Below are positions 52,766-58,026 of a stretch of DNA of 58,026 bases, piece after piece (position 1 is the stretch's first letter; every line of letters starts with the position of its first letter). This DNA comes from Oxalobacteraceae bacterium (lineage in GTDB: Bacteria > Pseudomonadota > Gammaproteobacteria > Burkholderiales > Burkholderiaceae_D), in assembly GCA_010024875.1 (NCBI GenBank), contig RGFZ01000014.1, positions 1-58,026 on the forward strand, given 5' to 3'. The notes under the pieces are model-generated. The model had not been told where the DNA came from. It made no database searches and was given only the letters and a program-made list of their open reading frames with translations. A program made the translations under genes and the position numbers.

Positions 52766-53884
52766 TTACAGCAGCACCAGATTATCGCGGTGAATCAACT
52801 CCACCTCCTCCACATAACCCAGTATCGATTCAATCTCCGACGAGGGCTTACGCATGATGCGCCTTACTTCCGCACTCGCGTAGTTGGTCATGCCGCGAGC
52901 AACCGCAGCGCCCGACTGATCGACGCAAGTAATCACATCGCCGCGCCCAAAATCGCCGCTGACCTCGATGACGCCGATCGGCAACAGAGATTTGCCTTCG
53001 GCGACCAACTTCTGCACTGCGCCGGTATCCAGGACCACCTTGCCGGCAGTCTGCAGATGGTCCGCCATCCACTGCTTGCGCGCAGTCAGGCGAGCTGTCT
53101 GAGCGAGCAGCTGGGTGCCGATCGCCTCGCCCTGAGCTAGACGCACCAGGACCTGCTCTTCCCTACCCCAGGCAATCACCGTATGTGCACCTGAGCTGGC
53201 GGCACGGCGAGCTGCAAGTATCTTGGTCAGCATGCCGCCGCTCCCTATGCCCGTGCCCGCGCCACCGGCCATGGCTTCCAGCGCTGGGTCGCCTGCCTTG
53301 GCTTCATGAACAAATTGGGCGTCCGGGTTCTTACGCGGATCGGCAGTGTAAAGCCCGCTCTGGTCAGTCAGTATGATGAGCACATCTGCCTCGATCAGAT
53401 TCGCGACCAGCGAACCCAGCGTATCGTTGTCACCAAATTTGATCTCATCAGTGACGACTGTGTCGTTCTCATTGATGACGGGTACCACGCCAAACTCCAG
53501 CAAGGTAAATAAAGTCGAGCGCGCATTCAGATAACGCTCGCGATCAGCAAGATCGGCATGCGTGAGCAACACCTGCGCAGTGCGCAAGCCATGTTTGCCG
53601 AAACTGGTTTCATAGATCTGCGCCAAACCCATCTGGCCGACTGCTGCGCAAGCCTGCAGCTCATGCACACCTGTGGGGCGCTTGTCAAAACCCAGACGCT
53701 GCATGCCTTCTGCTATCGCGCCCGAGCTGACCAGAACGACCTGCTTGCCCATCCGACGCAAATTCGCGATCTGATCGGCCCACTTGGCGATGGCCGAATG
53801 ATCCAGCCCTTTGCCGTCATTGGTCACCAGCGAGGAGCCTACTTTAACGATCAGGCGCTGCGCTGACTGGATCACGGATTGCAT
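52766..53884 (-). CDS. proB: Glutamate 5-kinase
   Basis: ProB phosphorylates glutamate as the first step of proline synthesis. The 372-residue protein has an amino-acid-kinase domain ([96 protein letters not shown]) and a C-terminal PUA domain ([19 protein letters not shown]). I start it at the ATG at 53884 ([16 protein letters not shown]); 27 further in-frame codons reach toward obgE but are not conserved. The obgE gene lies 43 bp upstream, the common obgE-proB order. Confidence 0.97.
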   Translation of the reverse strand: MQSVIQSAQRLIVKVGSSLVTNDGKGLDHSAIAKWADQIANLRRMGKQVVLVSSGAIAEGMQRLGFDKRPTGVHELQACAAVGQMGLAQIYETSFGKHGLRTAQVLLTHADLADRERYLNARSTLFTLLEFGVVPVINENDTVVTDEIKFGDNDTLGSLVANLIEADVLIILTDQSGLYTADPRKNPDAQFVHEAKAGDPALEAMAGGAGTGIGSGGMLTKILAARRAASSGAHTVIAWGREEQVLVRLAQGEAIGTQLLAQTARLTARKQWMADHLQTAGKVVLDTGAVQKLVAEGKSLLPIGVIEVSGDFGRGDVITCVDQSGAAVARGMTNYASAEVRRIMRKPSSEIESILGYVEEVELIHRDNLVLL

Positions 53885-53927
53885 GGATTCGATGCGCTTG
53901 AGCGACGTAATAAGTGGAGTACTGATA

Positions 53928-55046
<1,119 letters not shown>

Positions 55047-55049
55047 CTA

Positions 55050-55083
55050 AATAAAAAAAGGCCCTACCTGCGCGGCAGAGCCT
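55050..55083 (-). terminator. Imperfect terminator between rpmA and obgE
   Basis: On the minus strand AGGC...GCCT and CTGC/GCAG pairs form a bulged hairpin followed by seven Ts (A run at 55053-55059). It should stop part of the rplU-rpmA transcripts and lower obgE expression relative to the ribosomal proteins. Confidence 0.6.
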
Positions 55084-55107
55084 CTTTGCAGGGTTGGCGC
55101 AGCTTGA

Positions 55108-55365
55108 TTAAGCCGGCACCACCATGACCACGTGACGCTTTTGCGCACCCTTGGTCGCAAACTGCACTTTGCCATCAATCAGCGCAAACAACGTGTGATC
55201 CTTGCCCATGCCGACATTCTCGCCGGCATGCAGCCTGGTACCACGCTGGCGAACAATGATGCCGCCGGCATTGATGGCCTGACCGCCGTAGACTTTGACG
55301 CCAAGCCGTTTCGACTCCGAGTCACGGCCGTTACGCGTCGTGCCGCCGCCTTTTTTGTGTGCCAT
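55108..55365 (-). CDS. rpmA: 50S ribosomal protein L27
   Basis: An 85-residue ribosomal protein near the peptidyl-transferase centre. It starts [20 protein letters not shown] and carries [42 protein letters not shown] in its core, as in all L27 proteins. The N-terminus has no cleavable extension. It lies 38 bp after rplU and 73 bp before obgE. Confidence 0.98.
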   Translation of the reverse strand: MAHKKGGGTTRNGRDSESKRLGVKVYGGQAINAGGIIVRQRGTRLHAGENVGMGKDHTLFALIDGKVQFATKGAQKRHVVMVVPA

Positions 55366-55403
55366 TTGATACTCCTGATTCTTCGGTAATTCTGATCCGC
55401 GGC

Positions 55404-55715
55404 TTAACCGTTGATCGAGACGATTTGCAGTTCAGTGTAGTTCTGGCGATGGCCCTGCCGCTTTTGATAATGCTTGCGACGACGCATCTTGAAGATCTTC
55501 ACCTTGTCGTGGCGACCATGCGCCACGACCGTAGCCAGCACCTTGGCACCCTGAACCAGGGGCGCACCAAATTTCATGGTGTCGCCGGCGCCCACTGCGA
55601 GCACCTGATCCAGCGTGATTTCGGAGCCAATGTCTGCCGGTATCTGTTCTACTTTAAGTTTTTCGCCAGCAGCAACTTTGTACTGTTTGCCGCCGGTTTT
55701 TATGACCGCGTACAT
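55404..55715 (-). CDS. rplU: 50S ribosomal protein L21
   Basis: A 103-residue ribosomal protein. The ATG at 55715 gives [20 protein letters not shown], the universal L21 start; a GAGG Shine-Dalgarno lies 5 nt upstream, and an in-frame ATG six codons earlier is rejected for this reason. Later blocks [19 protein letters not shown] and YTELQIVSI complete the family. It is first in rplU-rpmA, behind the strong promoter at 55825-55853. Confidence 0.98.
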   Translation of the reverse strand: MYAVIKTGGKQYKVAAGEKLKVEQIPADIGSEITLDQVLAVGAGDTMKFGAPLVQGAKVLATVVAHGRHDKVKIFKMRRRKHYQKRQGHRQNYTELQIVSING

Positions 55716-55824
55716 GGGAACCTCATCTTTCAAATTTCGGGATTTCTACCCTGCCGCATCGGGGCCGGGCCGATTTTCGCCCGAACCGTCCGCCAAAGGC
55801 TAGGCGAATCCGGGAAAACCCCAA

Positions 55825-55853
55825 ATTATACATGGACTTAGGATTCCGGTCAA
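55825..55853 (-). promoter_or_regulatory. Strong sigma-70 promoter of rplU-rpmA
   Basis: On the minus strand TTGACC (55848-55853) and a perfect TATAAT (55825-55830) are 17 bp apart. It faces rplU, with an expected transcription start near 55818 and about 100 nt of leader. Confidence 0.85.
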
Positions 55854-55945
55854 AACGTGCAGCAGCTTGGCGGCGCGGGCTGTCAGAAGCGCGTAGCCGG
55901 CCCCTGCTTCGCCAGAGTGCCGTCTGCCAGCGTGTGGTGGCGTCG

Positions 55946-55951
55946 TATAAT
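55946..55951 (+). promoter_or_regulatory. -10 element of the ispB promoter
   Basis: A perfect TATAAT in the divergent rplU-ispB region faces ispB. The -35 region at 17 bp is weak. The expected start is near 55958, which rules out ispB start codons upstream of it. Confidence 0.6.
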
Positions 55952-55985
55952 CGCGACTTTTCCCTCTGCCACGCCGGTTTTCTTC

Positions 55986-56972
55986 GTGTCCGTCCAACAT
56001 CCCGCCGCCCAGAACCAGCCCTTGGCCATGATTACCGCTGACATGCAGGCGGTGGATGGGGTCATCCGATCCCAGCTGTACTCCGACGTTCCGCTGGTTA
56101 GCCAGATCGCCGACTACATCATCAGCGCCGGCGGAAAACGGATTCGCCCGGCACTGGTGCTGCTGACCGCCAATGCCTGGGGCTACCGGGGAACAGAGCA
56201 TCACAAGCTGGCCGCGGTAATCGAGTTCATCCACACGGCAACCTTGCTGCATGACGACGTGGTGGACGAGTCCGATCTGCGACGAGGGCGCCGGACAGCA
56301 AATGCGCTTTTTGGCAACGCCGCCTCGGTGCTGGTGGGCGATTTTGTCTATTCCCGAGCGTTCCAGATGATGGTCTCGGTAAACAACATGCGCGTTATGC
56401 AGATACTGGCCGATGCAACCAACGTGATTGCCGAAGGCGAGGTGCTGCAGCTGATGAACATGCATGACCCGGATGTGACCGAGGACCGCTACCTGCAAGT
56501 GATTCGCTCCAAGACTGCCAAGCTTTTCGAGGCCGCGACCGAACTCGGCAGCCTGATCGCGGGCGCACCCGAGGATGCCATCGTTGCTGCTTCGGAGTAT
56601 GGTCGTTCGCTGGGCACGGCGTTTCAGCTGATTGATGATGTACTCGATTACTCAGGCAATGCCACGGACATAGGCAAGAACGTCGGCGACGATCTACGCG
56701 AGGGCAAACCGACCCTGCCGCTGATCTATTTGCTGCAACATGGCAGCGAGGCGCAGCGAGTATTGGTGCGAGACTGCATCGCGCAAGGCGATGAGGCGCA
56801 TTTCGATGAAATTCTGTCGGCGATCACGCAGTCGGGGGCGTTGGAGTACACACGCGAAAGAGCAGCGGAAGCCAGTCAGCGCGCCATTGAAGCTATCGAA
56901 AAACTGCCAGAGAGCAGCTACAAAGACGCACTAACCGAGCTGGCAGTGTTTTCGGTCAGCCGCAATCACTGA
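55986..56972 (+). CDS. ispB: Octaprenyl/polyprenyl diphosphate synthase
   Basis: An all-trans polyprenyl diphosphate synthase that makes the ubiquinone side chain. The two aspartate-rich motifs are LLHDDVVDESDLRRG (first DDxxD) and FQLIDDVLDYSG (second), with GGKRIRPALVLL, GNAASVLVGDFVYSRAF and GKNVGDDLREGKPTLPL, closely like E. coli IspB. I choose the GTG at 55986 (328 residues), which gives the usual 19-residue lead before the DMQAVD motif; the ATG at 56028 (314 residues) is the alternative, and neither has a good Shine-Dalgarno. It is divergent from rplU, as is standard in proteobacteria. Confidence 0.95.
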   Translation: MSVQHPAAQNQPLAMITADMQAVDGVIRSQLYSDVPLVSQIADYIISAGGKRIRPALVLLTANAWGYRGTEHHKLAAVIEFIHTATLLHDDVVDESDLRRGRRTANALFGNAASVLVGDFVYSRAFQMMVSVNNMRVMQILADATNVIAEGEVLQLMNMHDPDVTEDRYLQVIRSKTAKLFEAATELGSLIAGAPEDAIVAASEYGRSLGTAFQLIDDVLDYSGNATDIGKNVGDDLREGKPTLPLIYLLQHGSEAQRVLVRDCIAQGDEAHFDEILSAITQSGALEYTRERAAEASQRAIEAIEKLPESSYKDALTELAVFSVSRNH

Positions 56973-56992
56973 CAGAGCCGAGCGGCATTGCG

Positions 56993-57811
56993 TCAGGCGG
57001 GCGCCGACTCGATGTCTTCTGTCTTACTCTGAGACACGGTGGAATCGACCTGCATGCTGCCTTGGGCGCTGTCGCTGCTATCCGAGCTGGCCACTGGTTC
57101 TTTCGTCGCGGCAGTAAGCGCGCCACCGCTAGCTGTCTCATCCTCAGCGGAGGATGCCGCCGGCGATTCGCTTTCCTCGTCAACGACAGTCTCTTCATCC
57201 TCGGCAGTTAATTCCTCCGACGTGATTACCAACTCCTCTGCCGGCACTTCATCTCCGTAGCCCAACAAGCGCTGAATATGACTCGCTAGATCGTCGACGA
57301 AGCGATCGATCAAATCCTCGTAACCTACAACAGAAACTGCCGCCGTTTTTGCCGGCAGCCGATACCAGATGAATTCGGTTTGCTTGTTCAACTGATACCG
57401 CGCATAAATCCCCGGCTCGGGCCGTACGATGCGACGCGCGATGAGCTTCGGCACCTCGTAATTGAAGCCAGGATTGAGGTGGTAAAGCGCCACGTCAACG
57501 AGCCAGTCTCCGACGAGACACACGACGTGACCATTCCATTTTTCTGTATCCCAGTAATTGACAATACCGCCGACCGTTTCTCGGTTGTGTGGCGTTGGGG
57601 GGCGCACTGATGAACACCACAGCCTACATGGAAGCACACGCGTACGAATGCCAAAACGATGAAGGGTACTACTGAGTATGTGTGTCGCAAACAGGCTATG
57701 CACCTGCAGCGCCGGCGGAAGCACGACGTAGTAATCTTCCACCACCAGCCGTAATATCTGGCGTTCCTCATCGTTCAGCGGATTAAGTCTCAAACGCTGC
57801 TCAGGCTTCAT
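56993..57811 (-). CDS. Unrecognised 272-residue protein with acidic C-terminal tail
   Basis: I do not recognise a family with confidence. The N-terminal 190 residues look globular. The sequence LFATHILSSTLHRFGIRTRVLPC followed by GHVVCLVGDWLVDVALY resembles, in pattern, the helix-strand-strand core of transglutaminase/NAT-like cysteine proteases (Cys helix, then His and Asp strands), but the position expected for the Cys holds Ser or Thr, so an enzyme is doubtful. Residues about 190-272 are acidic and low in complexity (EELTAEDEETVVDEESES), likely disordered. The ATG at 57811 has AGGGA 9 nt upstream. It lies between ispB and tRNA-Pro, where related genomes as I recall them have no such gene. 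Confidence 0.75.
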   Translation of the reverse strand: MKPEQRLRLNPLNDEERQILRLVVEDYYVVLPPALQVHSLFATHILSSTLHRFGIRTRVLPCRLWCSSVRPPTPHNRETVGGIVNYWDTEKWNGHVVCLVGDWLVDVALYHLNPGFNYEVPKLIARRIVRPEPGIYARYQLNKQTEFIWYRLPAKTAAVSVVGYEDLIDRFVDDLASHIQRLLGYGDEVPAEELVITSEELTAEDEETVVDEESESPAASSAEDETASGGALTAATKEPVASSDSSDSAQGSMQVDSTVSQSKTEDIESAPA

Positions 57812-57934
57812 TCAGTATTTCCCTGTTCCAGGAGCTCGGGTGCGACATAAACAATTTAGCAATTTTTTAATCGTGCACGGATTCATCGTCGTCCCAGTGT
57901 AATCGGCACCTGATAGCGGAACTGTAGTGTGAAC

Positions 57935-57963
57935 TTGCCGTCAGAAAAGCGAGATAGTAAAAT
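57935..57963 (+). promoter_or_regulatory. Promoter of the tRNA-Pro gene
   Basis: TTGCCG (57935-57940) and TAAAAT (57958-57963) are 17 bp apart and end 16 bp before the tRNA gene, an arrangement consistent with a direct sigma-70 promoter. Confidence 0.65.
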
Positions 57964-57979
57964 CTCTGGCTCACCAAAA

Positions 57980-58026
57980 CGGGGTGTAGCTTAGCCTGGT
58001 AGAGCGCTACGTTCGGGACGTAGAGG
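57980..58026 (+). tRNA. tRNA-Pro (CGG anticodon), 5' part only
   Basis: The 5' half of a tRNA is present: acceptor strand CGGGGTG, D-arm GCTTAGCCTGGTAGAGC, anticodon stem CTACG/CGTAG and loop TTCGGGA with anticodon CGG at 58014-58016, which reads CCG (proline). The variable loop, T-arm and 3' acceptor are beyond the right edge. Confidence 0.93.

Overview
The window is a dense, GC-rich stretch of proteobacterial chromosome. It looks like a betaproteobacterium of the order Burkholderiales, probably near the Oxalobacteraceae. I infer this from gene order and gene types remembered from that group: pyrB/pyrC-like/pyrR with ruvX and yqgE; rubredoxin next to a pilGHIJL chemosensory cluster; aroE-mtgA with a TonB-like protein and an RNB nuclease; aroQ-accB-accC-prmA with a DUF3426 zinc-ribbon protein; a PP0621-type protein with a CcsA-like protein beside ffh; Ala/Lys-rich histone-like proteins; rppH followed by a CNP1-like gene. 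No rRNA, CRISPR array, prophage or insertion sequence is visible.

Layout. 1-797: 3'-truncated dTDP-glucose 4,6-dehydratase gene (surface polysaccharide). 986-2170: an orphan, relatively A+T-rich gene with its own terminator. 2.4-7.9 kb: apaH, converging on an operon yqgE-ruvX-pyrR-pyrB-pyrC'-plsC. 8.0-10.7 kb: photolyase and a patatin-like lipase. 10.8-19.8 kb: a Pil-Chp type chemosensory system (two response regulators, CheW, MCP, giant hybrid CheA) behind rubredoxin. 19.8-23.3 kb: ThiD-like kinase, hemL, a REP/MITE-like repeat and corA with a long leader. 23.6-30.0 kb: cell-wall, shikimate and RNA-decay genes (mtgA, aroE, tonB-like, RNB nuclease, YqiA-like esterase, mpl). 30.2-36.7 kb: a run of plus-strand genes (unknown protein, TlpA-like thioredoxin, aroQ, accB, accC, prmA, DUF3426, PfkB kinase). 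36.7-43.3 kb: DUF167, YggT, a repetitive histone H1-like protein, and class Ia ribonucleotide reductase behind paired NrdR boxes. 43.3-46.2 kb: ampD, a sigma-54 activator without a receiver domain, a PP0621-like protein and a CcsA-like protein. 46.3-52.7 kb: ffh, a SWIB/histone-like fusion, TPR protein, lytic transglycosylase, proS, rppH, CNP1-like. 52.8-58.0 kb: proB, obgE, rpmA, rplU, ispB, an unrecognised gene with an acidic tail, and the first half of tRNA-Pro(CGG).

Most of the window is housekeeping. The less ordinary items are: the orphan gene at 986-2170; a dihydroorotase-like protein that has lost nearly all metal ligands; a ThiD-like kinase with altered signature motifs; the sigma-54 activator without receiver domain or visible partner kinase; a 9-bp variable-number-type repeat inside the hybrid CheA; two Ala/Lys-rich DNA-binding proteins, one fused to a eukaryote-like SWIB domain; a roughly 220-nt corA leader; and the unrecognised gene beside tRNA-Pro. 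I see no convincing multi-gene system of a wholly new kind.

Several genes use GTG or TTG starts, set by Shine-Dalgarno position or by overlap with the upstream stop codon. All calls come from reading the sequence; no database search was run.
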